From IMG/VR virus record IMGVR_UViG_3300020477_000043, positions 1 to 49,265 of that record: 49,265 bases of DNA; one strand, given 5' to 3'. Positions 1 to 9,373 of the stretch are shown piece after piece (the first letter of the stretch is position 1; each line of letters opens with the position of its first letter). Both the position numbers and the translations under genes were made by a program. The notes beneath the pieces are model-generated. The model ran no database searches and was not told where the DNA came from. It saw only the letters and a list, made by a program, of their open reading frames with translations. Origin of the DNA: a virus.

Positions 1-470
1 TATGTGTTTAAACCTATCATCTGCTCAGCATTAACTGATTCCCCTATATGAGTATCCGTTAGAGGTGCTACTACAGTCTGAGGATGCTTACCAGTAAACT
101 TACCCTTAGGGGATTTATAATTTTGAAGAGCTACAGGTTGAAATACTGAAGTAAGATGATGGATAGTGTCTATAATAACTTCTTTTTTAACATTGTCTTT
201 AAGAAGTTGACGATATAGTTTTCGGTACAGATTAGCTTCACTAACCGCATGAGCTACTTTTTTATCTAATCTTATTTTATCGTTTGGAAGTAAGGGAACT
301 GATTCGTCTATTGTTTCCAAGTCCCCTAGTTGACGATCGTGCCATCTTTGGATCGTTGTTCTGTGGACTTTGATGCCGAACTGTTCCTCTATCGACTCCG
401 CTATCGAATCCCACGTCCACCCCTCTGAACGTTTTCTTGTTATCTCTAAGCGAACCTCTTCTGGAATCAT
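1..470 (-). CDS. HTH plus metallophosphoesterase protein, 3' part cut by window edge
   Basis: The start is ATG at 470, preceded by a strong AGGAGG site, and the frame stays open to base 1, so this is only the N-terminal part (about 156 residues). The first 50 residues look like a helix-turn-helix (WTWDSIAESIEEQFGIKVHR, then TTIQRWH), a DNA-recognition module. Near the cut end is VVAPLTDTHIGE, a D-x-H signature of calcineurin-like metallophosphoesterases, followed by a segment like AEQMIGLNT seen in phage versions of that fold. By family knowledge the enzyme would be a metal-dependent phosphoesterase guided by DNA binding. The catalytic remainder is outside the window, so activity cannot be judged. 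Confidence 0.75.
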   Translation of the reverse strand, partial: MIPEEVRLEITRKRSEGWTWDSIAESIEEQFGIKVHRTTIQRWHDRQLGDLETIDESVPLLPNDKIRLDKKVAHAVSEANLYRKLYRQLLKDNVKKEVIIDTIHHLTSVFQPVALQNYKSPKGKFTGKHPQTVVAPLTDTHIGESVNAEQMIGLNT

Positions 471-582
471 AATTCCTCCTTATCTTTAAGTGAATTACTT
501 TTCCGCATACTATACAATGAAGTGCCTGATCCTCGTCTATGTACATTCCACCTTTGCATTTAGGGCACAACTTGCTATACAT
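277..582 (-). CDS. Small zinc-ribbon protein; tail overlaps next gene
   Basis: The first 34 residues form a compact zinc ribbon: CPKC at residues 6-9 and CIVC at 23-26, with an acidic turn between. After about residue 36 the frame runs inside the HTH-phosphoesterase gene for about 194 bases in another frame. The tail is rich in Arg, Ser and Asp and looks like out-of-frame translation. The SD site and ATG of the next gene lie just where the ribbon ends. Either the ribbon protein really has this unselected tail, or a one-base change split an ancestral ribbon-HTH-phosphoesterase fusion. The ribbon itself is convincing; the C-terminal two thirds is not. Confidence 0.5.
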   Translation of the reverse strand: MYSKLCPKCKGGMYIDEDQALHCIVCGKVIHLKIRRNYDSRRGSLRDNKKTFRGVDVGFDSGVDRGTVRHQSPQNNDPKMARSSTRGLGNNRRISSLTSKR

Positions 583-601
583 ATATAAAAGTAATTCTTA
601 C

Positions 602-1306
602 CTATTCTTCTGTTTTATCTTCTTCAATAATTGGGTCCTCTACCACTTCTTCCACCACCTCGTCATCTGAAAGTTGACCTTGTTCTTGGTCTAAATCCGC
701 CCCTCTTTGTAATGAATCAGTATCTACACCACCAGAAGGCATTGCTAATTGAACATTTAACCCTGCTGGGGCTGTTGTAGAAGCTAGCCCAGTTGGTGTA
801 CTAATATCATGGGCACCTGCGTCGGTCTTATCTTCTTCATCTAAAGCCCTAATTCTTTTTTGTTCGTCCTCTTGTTCTTGCCCAGATGTTTCACTAGGCT
901 TTGCATCAAATTCTGAGGGGTCACTATCTATTTCGTCTAGGGGTTTTAAGTCCTTCTTTTTCCAATCTATTCTAGGAACTTGATCATTCATATCTGTTCC
1001 GCTAGATTGTTGTCTGAAGGCAGTAGGGGATTCTTTTTTAAATTCTTCACTAACCCATTTTATTAAATTTAAAACAAAGCTTTTATCTTGTTGTGATTTT
1101 TCTACTTTTTTAGATTTAATTTCTGGGGTGTTATCATTTATAAAATCTGCAAGTCTATGTATACCGCTGGTTTTGTCTTTTTTCTTTTTCTTTTTACCCC
1201 CGCCATGTGTTGGGGTAAATATCCCTGCGTCGGTTGATGTAAAAACAGTTCCTCCACCATCTCCAAAACCTCCGCCATCACCATTTTCTTTTTTAATATC
1301 AGTCAT
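602..1306 (-). CDS. Hypothetical charged low-complexity protein after portal
   Basis: This 234-residue protein is not recognised. It starts with a glycine-rich stretch (GDGGGFGDGGG) and then a lysine run near residue 39. It has a short hydrophobic and amphipathic part around residues 75-95 and a strongly acidic C-terminus ending in a Glu/Asp-rich tail. The SD (AGGA) overlaps the portal stop codon, so it is probably translated together with the portal. Its composition and its place directly after the portal would suit a head-assembly or scaffold-like protein, but this rests on position only. Confidence 0.6.
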   Translation of the reverse strand: MTDIKKENGDGGGFGDGGGTVFTSTDAGIFTPTHGGGKKKKKKDKTSGIHRLADFINDNTPEIKSKKVEKSQQDKSFVLNLIKWVSEEFKKESPTAFRQQSSGTDMNDQVPRIDWKKKDLKPLDEIDSDPSEFDAKPSETSGQEQEDEQKRIRALDEEDKTDAGAHDISTPTGLASTTAPAGLNVQLAMPSGGVDTDSLQRGADLDQEQGQLSDDEVVEEVVEDPIIEEDKTEE

Positions 1307-1314
1307 AATAATTC

Positions 1315-3210
1315 CTAGTTTTCTGTTTCGTCTGAAACTGTGGATTTATCTTCTTTCTTAGTTATAGTTTTTCTTTTGGTAATCCTATTAGTAAATTTAG
1401 CTTTCTCTATATGTGTTACTCCAGATGGAGACAATTCTGCTACATAATCTGTATTGTTTTGTACAAACCACATTTTAGATAAATCTTCACTAACTTCTTT
1501 TATTACTGGACTACTAAATCCTTTTTCATTTAATGATTCAATCCAAGATTTAGATAATGTTAATTCGTTTTTATTAGCCCTAGCTTCTGCATATTCATCT
1601 ATATCTCGTTCCTCGTCAGGATGTTTATCAGCCCAGTTAGGTGTTACCCCACCAGTTCTACCTTTAAACTTCCTTTTATGTTTTGGAATAGATAATTGAA
1701 GTTCTTCATCATCCAACATTTCTTCAAAATCTTGCTCTTGTTGTTGTTCTTCTTCCATTTGCATTTGCTGTTTAGTTTGCTCCAAACCTAATGCTTGCTG
1801 TTCAGCATCCATTTTAGCTTTTTCTACGGGTTCCCCACTAACAATAAAATCAGCGTCCCAAATTGGGACATCTTGTTCTTTTAATTTAATGTCAAAACCA
1901 AGCTGAGCAAATTGATTTACAATTTGAATCTTCTGCTGTGCAAATGATAGACGTGTATTTTCAGCCTTCTCCTCTGGTTGTGGTAATGCTATTGCATAAT
2001 CAGTAACATTAAACGCCTTTAATAATTGAGGAAAGACCTTTTCTTGGAATAAACGCTGGTCCCCCTCAACGACTCTGCTCATGACCACTAACTGCTGTGT
2101 CTGACTAGATAAACCTCCAAAAGCATCTGGAGCTCCCTGCCAGGCGGGGGTCACGCCCCACATAGCTGCAACCCTTTCTCGAATTTCATCTTTAACTGGT
2201 AGGTAGTCCATCTCTTGTAGTGTGTGGAATAACCTAACCATATCAACTCTACCTCTTTGGTTTCTAGCAGATACCGCTACCATTGGTATGTAGTTAGGGT
2301 CTAATCGTGTTTGAGCTGCGATATGTTCTCTTTCTCTACGCAATGACTCAGGGTCATCTGTAGTTACCATTAACATAGAAGCAGGAGTTTTTCTTTCAAA
2401 GAAATACCTATATAAGTTTTTATCCATACCTGTAAGTGTTAGAGCCTTTTCAAATATAGTTAGTATCGGACTCCAACCATATGTTTCTGTAGGACTAAAT
2501 TTGCTTAAATGTATAACCTCTGCATCTGTTAAATATATATGTTGATTGCGATGATAGTATTTATACATAGCAGGTATTAATTTAAGGTCACAATCATCCT
2601 TTTCACAAGTCCCTGGTACATCCTCTACCTGCTCTCTGTGAATAGGGCAAATAAAGTGAGAGTTTTTAGGTAAACCAGCTGTATCTAAGTCAAATTCGAC
2701 TAGTGCAGGGTTTAATCTTCTTATTTCTTGTAACCTTGAAGATACTTTACCATTTCCTAAATCCTTATATTCTTTAGCTAGGTATAGGAACCCATCATCC
2801 AAACTGTTTACATCAAAATGGAATTGCCTGAGTACTTCCTCCATACTCTGATCAAATACGTTACAATCACTAAGCCATTTTTCAAGTCTTTTGCGTTGTT
2901 CTTTATCTGGGTTTTCTACTTTAGGGACAATTTCTAATCCTCTTCTGAATACCTCTCCAGTAATGTGAGATAAAGGACCTCTTATTTCTTCTACTGACAT
3001 TGCTACAGTTTGAAGGTCTTGGATCAATTGTTGACGATATGCCATCTGATGGCGTACCCAAGTATTGACAATGTGATCTACTCCAATAGTGGGTGCGTTT
3101 GCTGTTTCACCTGAGCCCTTCATCATACCTAACATACCAATTTGTTTATTGAGGTCAGACATCTGTTGAGCTAATGCAGGAACTTCTGGCATATATTCAG
3201 ATAACTTCAT
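1315..3210 (-). CDS. Portal protein
   Basis: At 631 residues this has the size and layout of a phage portal, the dodecameric ring at the capsid vertex through which DNA is packaged and ejected. Seen in the sequence are an N-terminal region with RRGLEIVPK, a middle HLSKFSPTETYGWSPI segment (the HI...YG.SP pattern usual in portals), then the stem and crown region (WGVTPAWQGAPDAFGGLSSQ) and a Gln/Glu-rich C-terminal tail. Residues near 185-210 hold a CPIH...C...C cluster that may bind zinc. It lies downstream of terminase with NrdJ and a 157-residue protein between. Capsid protease and major capsid genes would be expected further left, outside the window. Confidence 0.85.
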   Translation of the reverse strand: MKLSEYMPEVPALAQQMSDLNKQIGMLGMMKGSGETANAPTIGVDHIVNTWVRHQMAYRQQLIQDLQTVAMSVEEIRGPLSHITGEVFRRGLEIVPKVENPDKEQRKRLEKWLSDCNVFDQSMEEVLRQFHFDVNSLDDGFLYLAKEYKDLGNGKVSSRLQEIRRLNPALVEFDLDTAGLPKNSHFICPIHREQVEDVPGTCEKDDCDLKLIPAMYKYYHRNQHIYLTDAEVIHLSKFSPTETYGWSPILTIFEKALTLTGMDKNLYRYFFERKTPASMLMVTTDDPESLRREREHIAAQTRLDPNYIPMVAVSARNQRGRVDMVRLFHTLQEMDYLPVKDEIRERVAAMWGVTPAWQGAPDAFGGLSSQTQQLVVMSRVVEGDQRLFQEKVFPQLLKAFNVTDYAIALPQPEEKAENTRLSFAQQKIQIVNQFAQLGFDIKLKEQDVPIWDADFIVSGEPVEKAKMDAEQQALGLEQTKQQMQMEEEQQQEQDFEEMLDDEELQLSIPKHKRKFKGRTGGVTPNWADKHPDEERDIDEYAEARANKNELTLSKSWIESLNEKGFSSPVIKEVSEDLSKMWFVQNNTDYVAELSPSGVTHIEKAKFTNRITKRKTITKKEDKSTVSDETEN

Positions 3211-3215
3211 TTAGT

Positions 3216-3689
3216 TTATTCCTTACCTAAATTAGATAAATCCTGTATGCTAACTAGCTTCAAGATATTCTCCATTGCTTTTTGTTTTAATTCTGATTCA
3301 GATACCATTGCTTTTTCTTTTAAAACATATGATTCAGAATGTGTAGTTTCATTTATTATTTTAGAATTGTCCTCTTGTAATTTTACAAGTTCCTCTTTTA
3401 AATCTAAAATTTCCTGATCTTTATCTAATATAGTAGCCTCTAGAGCCGCTTCCCCTGTACCAAATGTAGCATTTTGTAAAATACCAAGCCTTCCAGCTTC
3501 TTTTATAAGTGCTACGACTTGTCCATCCGTTAAAACACTCACTGCTGGGCTTTCGTCAGGTATATCTGAATCTGGGTCCATGGTTTTTATATCATCATGC
3601 CATGTATCCAATATTCGCCAAACCTGAGTTTCATCTTGCACAGCTACATATCGTGCTTCATTTGCTGCTAACATATTACCTATAGCCAT
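3216..3689 (-). CDS. Hypothetical coiled-coil protein before portal
   Basis: This 157-residue protein is not recognised. The first half is globular-looking (VWRILDTWHDDI, then LTDGQVVALIKEAGRLGIL). Residues about 85-150 form a charged, heptad-like helix with many Glu, Lys and Leu. A good SD (AGGAG) precedes the ATG at 3689, and a TTAGTATAAT box lies 42 bases upstream, so this gene probably starts a transcript that continues into the portal. Lying 5 bases before the portal, it may act in head assembly, but there is no motif to prove this. Confidence 0.6.
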   Translation of the reverse strand: MAIGNMLAANEARYVAVQDETQVWRILDTWHDDIKTMDPDSDIPDESPAVSVLTDGQVVALIKEAGRLGILQNATFGTGEAALEATILDKDQEILDLKEELVKLQEDNSKIINETTHSESYVLKEKAMVSESELKQKAMENILKLVSIQDLSNLGKE

Positions 3690-3730
3690 AAAAACTCTCC
3701 TATTCTTTAAACTTACGCTATCCTAATAAC

Positions 3731-3740
3731 ATTATACTAA
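3731..3740 (-). promoter_or_regulatory. Predicted promoter, TTAGTATAAT box
   Basis: Reading the minus strand, TTAGTATAAT lies in the 65-base gap between nrdJ and the 157-residue gene. The -10 hexamer matches TATAAT perfectly and is preceded by G, as at the other GTATAAT sites in this window. No good -35 box is visible. Confidence 0.55.
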
Positions 3741-3754
3741 CTAAAGCAGACTTT

Positions 3755-5698
3755 TTATGAAATTGTACAAGCAGACCAACCGCAGGACTTGCAGGACTCA
3801 CATCCTGACTCCATAACTATGTATGGATTATTACAACAATTTTCTGAATTAGTTTCTAAATAAACAATATCTTCAGTTTCATCTATACCAGCCATTGCTT
3901 TATCAGCTAATTGCATTTGATGACCCCCTTCTGTGCCTTTAACTAAAACTTCTTTATCCCTAGACCCAGCTCGATACACAGTAATACCCTTACATTTAGT
4001 TTCCCACGCCAATAGATAAGCGTCCTCTACATCTTGAATAGTAGCTTCATTAGCAAAGTTAATAGTCTTTGAAATACCACTATCTACGTGCTTTTGAAAT
4101 GCTGCTTGCATTAATACATGATCTTCTGGAGATATTTCAGGTGCTGTTACATAAAGACTTTTAACCCAGTCGGGTAACTCATAAGGTGAATTCTGTAATG
4201 AACCACCAGAGGCTAAATAATCCATAAGACCCTCTGAATAAAATCCATACTCTTTTGCGTCATTCTCAAAATAACTATTAACATAATTAAAAGACTTACC
4301 CTCTAATATATTCTGCTTCTTCCAAGCTAATGCAAATGTTGGTTCTATACCGCTAGAAGTATCAGCTAGCATTGAGATAGTACCAGTAGGAGCTACAGTT
4401 AATCTACAATGATTCCTATATTGTTCTAGCTCTTTATTAAATGTACTTTTCTCCCAAGCAGGAAAAGTTCCTCTTTGTATAGCTAGTTCTAATGATTCGT
4501 CATCAGACCATTCTTTAATTCTTGAAATAACTTCTTCACCAATTATTCTTGCATCTTCTGAGTTATAAGCTATTCTTAATTGAATTAATAAATCAGCAAA
4601 TCCCATAACTCCAAGACCAATCTTGCGAGTAGCCTTAGTCATTTCTTCTATTTCTGGAGTAGCATAATAATTGGCATCAATTACATTATCTAAAAATCTA
4701 GTAGACAGACGAGTAACCTTTTCTAGGCGTTCCCAATCTATTTGTGCCTTCCAAGGTTCTTCTGCAAATTGAATATCTTTATTTCTATAAAACTTTGCTA
4801 AATTAATAGAACCTAAATTACAAGATTCATTTCCTAGTAATGGTTGTTCACCACATGGATTAGTAGCAATCATATTACCATATTGTTCTGAAACATGATT
4901 GTCCGTATTAACTTGATCAAGGAATATCATTCCTGGTTCGCCATTTTTCCATGCACCCTCTACGATGGTATTAAATACATCTCTAGCATTTAATTGACCT
5001 GCTATGGTGTTATCATGTGGATTAATTAAATTGTAATTAGCATTGCTTTTAACAGCTTTCATCCAATCACTATCGACACCCACACTAATATTAAAATTAT
5101 GAATATCACCTTCAATAGTTTTACAACGTATAAATTCTAATATGTCAGGATGATAAATAGACATTACTGCCATATTAGCACCATCTCTCTTACCACCTTG
5201 TGTAATCATTGAGGACACCCTAGAAAGCGTTTTTAAGACTTCTATTGGTCCACAAGCAATACCATGTGTTGATTTTATCTTTGTGCCTTTAGCACGTATC
5301 TTAGATAAGGAGAAACCAGTACCACCACCAAACTTCTGTACCATTGCTGCGTCTGTGGAGGCTTTCATTATCCCCTCCATTGAATCTTCTAAAGGTAATA
5401 CAAAACAAGCACTTAAAGTACCTTGTTCTGTACCAGCGTTCATAAGGGTAGGGGAATTGGGTATAAATTCAAGACTACTCATCATCTCATAGAAATCATT
5501 TTCTAATAATTCGATTTCAACAGGTAATGTGAGAAATTCTAATTCTACTCCAGCAATTGCTTTTGCGACCCTTCTAAACAGCGTAGAGCTATTTTCTACT
5601 GAATCTCCATTAGTATTTCTTAAGAAATATCTATGTTTAAGTATCGTTTCTGCCTGTTCAGACAGTTGTAAATTTGTAGTTGTAGCCACGCTTGTCAT
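3755..5698 (-). CDS. nrdJ: Class II (B12-dependent) ribonucleotide reductase
   Basis: This enzyme reduces ribonucleotides to deoxyribonucleotides with adenosylcobalamin as radical source, supplying dNTPs for replication. Visible motifs are [15 protein letters not shown] near residue 125, the thiyl-radical site NPCGEQPL near residue 280, [11 protein letters not shown] just after it, [18 protein letters not shown] near residue 440, and a Cys-rich C-terminus ([12 protein letters not shown]) like the reducing tail of NrdJ proteins. There is no N-terminal ATP-cone and no small-subunit gene nearby, which fits class II. At 647 residues it is compact. An SD (GGAGG) precedes the ATG. It sits between terminase and portal rather than with the replication genes. 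Confidence 0.93.
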   Translation of the reverse strand: MTSVATTTNLQLSEQAETILKHRYFLRNTNGDSVENSSTLFRRVAKAIAGVELEFLTLPVEIELLENDFYEMMSSLEFIPNSPTLMNAGTEQGTLSACFVLPLEDSMEGIMKASTDAAMVQKFGGGTGFSLSKIRAKGTKIKSTHGIACGPIEVLKTLSRVSSMITQGGKRDGANMAVMSIYHPDILEFIRCKTIEGDIHNFNISVGVDSDWMKAVKSNANYNLINPHDNTIAGQLNARDVFNTIVEGAWKNGEPGMIFLDQVNTDNHVSEQYGNMIATNPCGEQPLLGNESCNLGSINLAKFYRNKDIQFAEEPWKAQIDWERLEKVTRLSTRFLDNVIDANYYATPEIEEMTKATRKIGLGVMGFADLLIQLRIAYNSEDARIIGEEVISRIKEWSDDESLELAIQRGTFPAWEKSTFNKELEQYRNHCRLTVAPTGTISMLADTSSGIEPTFALAWKKQNILEGKSFNYVNSYFENDAKEYGFYSEGLMDYLASGGSLQNSPYELPDWVKSLYVTAPEISPEDHVLMQAAFQKHVDSGISKTINFANEATIQDVEDAYLLAWETKCKGITVYRAGSRDKEVLVKGTEGGHQMQLADKAMAGIDETEDIVYLETNSENCCNNPYIVMESGCESCKSCGWSACTIS

Positions 5699-5729
5699 CC
5701 TTTAACCTCCGTTTGGATTCAATATTTTA

Positions 5730-7394
5730 TTATTTTCTTATTCCACAGAATAAACACAACCCTCGCTCCTCCACCCAAAAGCTGGGACTACAAACTATTT
5801 CTTCGCATTTTGGATTAGGTGCAGAAGTCATTATTTGTTTCGCATTTACTGGTTCCATCTGTAAATGTTCTGAAGGGGTTGATTTATTAAGGTTTTTAAA
5901 ACCTGTACCTTCTAACTTTTCCTGTCTGCCAGCTGGTGTTTCATCTGGAGAAACTGCGTCTATCCAGTCTGATACTGACCCCAATCCTACAAACTTATAT
6001 GCGGTTTCGTGTGCCGCTTCTAATGCCATTGCTATTGAGAAAAAAGCATCTCCATGACCCATAGGAGTGTCAGGAGCTTTTAACTCATTGCTAACTGATA
6101 AAATTTGGTGTTTCTGTCTTTCGTCTTTTATTAAACCTAATTGTCCACTATGAACAAACTTTTCAAAAATAGCTGCCATAGTGTTCTTTGATTTTTTACT
6201 AAATATTTTTGCAAGCCACCTAGTATCCAATCCTCTATCTTCCAACTCACCTCTGGTATTATCTACATATCCTGTAGTTAAATTAAAATTATCTGCAATC
6301 TCATTTAAATATTCTATTTGATCAGAATAACTCCAACCCTCTAAAAATGACTGGTGTATCTGTTCTATCTTTTCACCACGTTTTCTAAATAATACTAGAT
6401 GAGAAGGGTGTCGTTTTTTACCAACATCAAAGCCACCAAATATCTGATCTCCTGGTTCTATTGGAAATGGTTTAGTAGCTGGTGCTGATCTTAATTTTTC
6501 ATCTTCACATTTAGATATATCCTCAGCGTTAAAATATGCTTCAGTTGCAAAATGCGGTATTAACATAAACTCAGAAGCAAATGACTTAGGTCTTGCTCTT
6601 TGTTGTTGTAATAGCCATTCCTCACTATATAATTCAGGCATTAAAACCCTTCTGCCTGGAACAGGGTCTAAAGCAGGTAAAACTCTTGCTTTAAATCTAT
6701 CATCCTCTTGAAGTTTTGCAAGTAAATCCCCAGGCATCATTGGTGTGCCCAGTACGATAGTAGGAGTTCCCTTAAGTGGAATGAATAATGATTCCGTCAT
6801 AAAGTGGTCTTCTACCTTTGTAACCTGTCCAATATTTAACGGGTTCTCTGGATCACGTAATACGTCATCAGCAATTAAAGCTCCATTGACGTGCATACCT
6901 CTTTTGAAAGAAAATAATCCACCATGCATAATATCCATTGGTTTGTTGTTAAGATAATACCTAGCCGAAAAATCAGCTTTAGGATTTCTATTAACTAGTA
7001 GCTCACTTAAAACAGGGTTTCTACCTATCTCTTTATTAATTTCAGATATATGGTATTTTGCCATACCATCACTATAACTAAGATAAAGAATAGCACAATC
7101 TCTGGGAGCTTTTAATAATCTCCAAACGCTAAATGCATGACCTAATATTGTAGATTTAAAATGGAATCGTGGTAAAACAGCAACATAATTCATGCCTGTT
7201 TCAATACATTCCTCAATATCTTCTGCTAATAAACTAGCGTGATAAGCTTTAAAGTATTCTGGATTGTCAAAACCTTGACTCCAAATATCTTCCAGAAATT
7301 CTCTAAATGATCCTACTCTATATTTATCTTGATTTTTTAGTCCATTTGATAATAAATTAAAAGCACCTTCAACTGTTATTACTTCTTCAGCCAC
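5730..7394 (-). CDS. Terminase large subunit
   Basis: This is the packaging motor ATPase and headful nuclease. An unusual Walker A (LPRFHFKST, residues 74-82) is followed by Walker B acids (ALIADD, 172-177). The RNase H-fold nuclease shows D323 (GGFDVGKKRHPS), D378 (TGYVDNT) and D449 (MGHGDAFFSIA). The C-terminus (about 528-552) carries two Cys pairs resembling a zinc finger, with the last pair CLFC. Length (554) fits the family. It starts one base after the small subunit ends. The P-loop lacks the usual Gly before Lys; that substitution occurs in some phage terminases, so I do not take it as inactivation. Confidence 0.92.
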   Translation of the reverse strand: MAEEVITVEGAFNLLSNGLKNQDKYRVGSFREFLEDIWSQGFDNPEYFKAYHASLLAEDIEECIETGMNYVAVLPRFHFKSTILGHAFSVWRLLKAPRDCAILYLSYSDGMAKYHISEINKEIGRNPVLSELLVNRNPKADFSARYYLNNKPMDIMHGGLFSFKRGMHVNGALIADDVLRDPENPLNIGQVTKVEDHFMTESLFIPLKGTPTIVLGTPMMPGDLLAKLQEDDRFKARVLPALDPVPGRRVLMPELYSEEWLLQQQRARPKSFASEFMLIPHFATEAYFNAEDISKCEDEKLRSAPATKPFPIEPGDQIFGGFDVGKKRHPSHLVLFRKRGEKIEQIHQSFLEGWSYSDQIEYLNEIADNFNLTTGYVDNTRGELEDRGLDTRWLAKIFSKKSKNTMAAIFEKFVHSGQLGLIKDERQKHQILSVSNELKAPDTPMGHGDAFFSIAMALEAAHETAYKFVGLGSVSDWIDAVSPDETPAGRQEKLEGTGFKNLNKSTPSEHLQMEPVNAKQIMTSAPNPKCEEIVCSPSFWVEERGLCLFCGIRK

Positions 7395-7395
7395 G

Positions 7396-7902
7396 TTATT
7401 TAGTTTCCCCTTCTGTTTGTACTAATGCCTTTAATTTTAAAGCTATTTTATTTAATGTATCTTGATCTTGAATCTCTTCAACTAAGATACCTAGAACCTC
7501 TTGAACGAACTGTAAATTAATCAATCCAGACATCACATCTCTTTGACCCTTGATTCCTATATCTACTGCTTTCACAGCATCAAAAGCCCTATCGAAATGT
7601 AATCCATCTAATTCTTTATATGCTTTACTAGCTAGTGATGTATAGCTTTCTAGTTGCTCCTTTTGAAGCCTTGTAAAGCGTTGACCTTCTGTTTCTACTA
7701 GCTTTTCTTGGTTCTCTGTCCTAGCGACATTTCTTTGGCTTTCCCAGTCAAACTGCTTAGCCCATGCATATATAGTTACGGGCTTTACTTCTGTATCATT
7801 ATCCTTTGAAACAATTTCAGCTATTTCTTTAGCTGTTTTATCGCCAGCTACAAATAACCTCATAGCCTCTAATTTTACTGATTCAGGAAACTTTTTTGGC
7901 AT
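7396..7902 (-). CDS. Terminase small subunit-like DNA-binding protein
   Basis: The 168 residues begin with an HTH of the transposase/terminase-small type (EAMRLFVAGDKTAKEIAEIV, then TIYAWAKQFDW). A helical oligomerisation-like region follows. Its place immediately before the large terminase subunit, with a one-base gap, is the usual place for the small subunit, which recognises the packaging site and loads the motor. The function is inferred from the HTH and the position. Confidence 0.75.
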   Translation of the reverse strand: MPKKFPESVKLEAMRLFVAGDKTAKEIAEIVSKDNDTEVKPVTIYAWAKQFDWESQRNVARTENQEKLVETEGQRFTRLQKEQLESYTSLASKAYKELDGLHFDRAFDAVKAVDIGIKGQRDVMSGLINLQFVQEVLGILVEEIQDQDTLNKIALKLKALVQTEGETK

Positions 7903-7905
7903 TAA

Positions 7906-8418
7906 TTAACCCTCGTATATTGAACCTGAATCATGAACACCATATCCTGCATCAGATACGTGTTGAGAATCTATATTCCCTCCAAGTGGGGTGCCATCAC
8001 CTTGTAAGAATTGTGAAAAATCAATATGACCAGTTTTCTTAGTGCTAGCTGTAAAACAACTAGGGACTTTTATTTTAAATTTACCTGATCCTATATAAGT
8101 TTCATCAAACTTAATTGCAATTTCATCTCTTGTACAAATTGCTGGCCAAATTGCTTCTTGTTCTACAATAGGCTTCCATGTTCTACTTTTAAGTAATGTA
8201 CCAGATGTTCTCTGCAATCCCTTTATCTCCTGATTATATTTACAATCTATATATTTACACCAAACAACAGCCCCATACTTCTTCTTCACATCCTCGAAAG
8301 TTGGGAGTTCTTTGGTAAATTTATCCTCATATTCCCTCTTTACTTCTTCTTTATCACTATTAAAGTGAATCTGAATTTCTGGTCTTACCTTTTTTAAACC
8401 GCCTTCACCTAAAGCCAT
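7906..8418 (-). CDS. Hypothetical protein with zinc-binding cysteines
   Basis: This 170-residue protein is not recognised. The central part has WCKYIDCKYN, a C-x4-C spacing, and two further cysteines later, so a small metal site is possible. The C-terminus is Gly/Ser-rich. It lies between a RuvC-like gene (the ends share one base) and the terminase small subunit, so it probably belongs to the recombination-packaging transcript. Confidence 0.6.
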   Translation of the reverse strand: MALGEGGLKKVRPEIQIHFNSDKEEVKREYEDKFTKELPTFEDVKKKYGAVVWCKYIDCKYNQEIKGLQRTSGTLLKSRTWKPIVEQEAIWPAICTRDEIAIKFDETYIGSGKFKIKVPSCFTASTKKTGHIDFSQFLQGDGTPLGGNIDSQHVSDAGYGVHDSGSIYEG

Positions 8419-8873
8419 TATGTTCCTCTCCTTTTACTATATAATGCGATGCAAGCTGCATCAGCATAATCTTGTTCAGGGAATATATCTCCCCATTTAT
8501 CTATTGAAAATTGTTTTATGTCGTCTTTTGATGCGTTGCCTTTATTTAAAATTATTTTCTTCCACTTAGTATTTTCTATTCTATTTGTTTCGATACCCTT
8601 CCATAATAAAGATAACCATACAGCACCAACTACATGGGCGATTGCGATAGTCGTCTTTGGATTTTGAATAAAAATCGCTGCTTCAATAGAAGATTTATCT
8701 ATATTATTTATTCTACTAAGTTCATCAAAAAAATCTAATGTTATTTCTGGGAATCTTTGACTAAAATCTTTATTCTTGCTTCCCCATTTATGCATTGAAA
8801 TAATTTTTTCATCATCGTCTATTATCACACCATGAACAGCAAGGCTAGAACAATCTAAACCTAAATAATTCAT
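8418..8873 (-). CDS. RuvC-like (RNase H fold) Holliday junction resolvase homologue
   Basis: The 151 residues fit a short RuvC-like resolvase, which cuts branched DNA before packaging. Seen are the first acid D7 in YLGLDCSS, the basic KWKKIILNKGNASKDDI region (about 103-119) typical of these phage proteins, and the last acids D135/D138 in DYADAACIALYS. The strand that usually holds the second catalytic Glu reads AAIFIQNPKTT, with Gln70 in its place. The enzyme may therefore have shifted metal ligands or weak activity. An SD (GGAAGG) lies before the ATG. The start overlaps the preceding gene by four bases. Confidence 0.75.
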   Translation of the reverse strand: MNYLGLDCSSLAVHGVIIDDDEKIISMHKWGSKNKDFSQRFPEITLDFFDELSRINNIDKSSIEAAIFIQNPKTTIAIAHVVGAVWLSLLWKGIETNRIENTKWKKIILNKGNASKDDIKQFSIDKWGDIFPEQDYADAACIALYSKRRGT

Positions 8874-9373
8874 AAATGCCTTCCAACATTTCTTAATGTT
8901 ATTACCCTAGAAAGTGTGTTGTAGTTTGAGGAATAAGTAGCCAGCCTACCAGATATCTTTTTTACTCGTATTCGTATAGTTATGATTTCTTGTTGTTTCT
9001 TTATTAATTCAGGATATTTTAAATACATCTCTCCTCTTAATTCTTCTTTTGTAGGCTTTCTTTTACCGTTATTATCATATTCTCGAGCGATATTATGTAT
9101 AGCTATATTACACGCTTCGGTATGAGTGGACTCTAAAGCACCTAATAAAGCCTCATCATCACTAAGTTTAGTTTCTAAATAAGCCTTATAGCCCCCATAA
9201 ATGACAAATAATGCCTCTAATTGACCATTATCAAAACTTCTTATTTCATCATATGGTAAATCTTCGGTTACACTTTCATCTAATGTAGCTTTGAACTCAG
9301 GAGGACCAAACAATTTTAAATTTTGATCTGCTAATTCTATTGCTTTATGAGGATTCCATTTTTCAGAATTCAT
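8870..9373 (-). CDS. Hypothetical protein of the recombination cluster
   Basis: This 167-residue, mainly helical, acidic-then-basic protein is not recognised. The N-terminal half is acidic. The C-terminal half has a basic helix (IITIRIRVKKISGR) and ends in arginine-rich residues, which would suit nucleic-acid contact. It overlaps both neighbours (Cas4-like nuclease upstream, RuvC-like downstream), so translation is coupled. A role in recombination is inferred from this context only. Confidence 0.6.
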   Translation of the reverse strand: MNSEKWNPHKAIELADQNLKLFGPPEFKATLDESVTEDLPYDEIRSFDNGQLEALFVIYGGYKAYLETKLSDDEALLGALESTHTEACNIAIHNIAREYDNNGKRKPTKEELRGEMYLKYPELIKKQQEIITIRIRVKKISGRLATYSSNYNTLSRVITLRNVGRHL

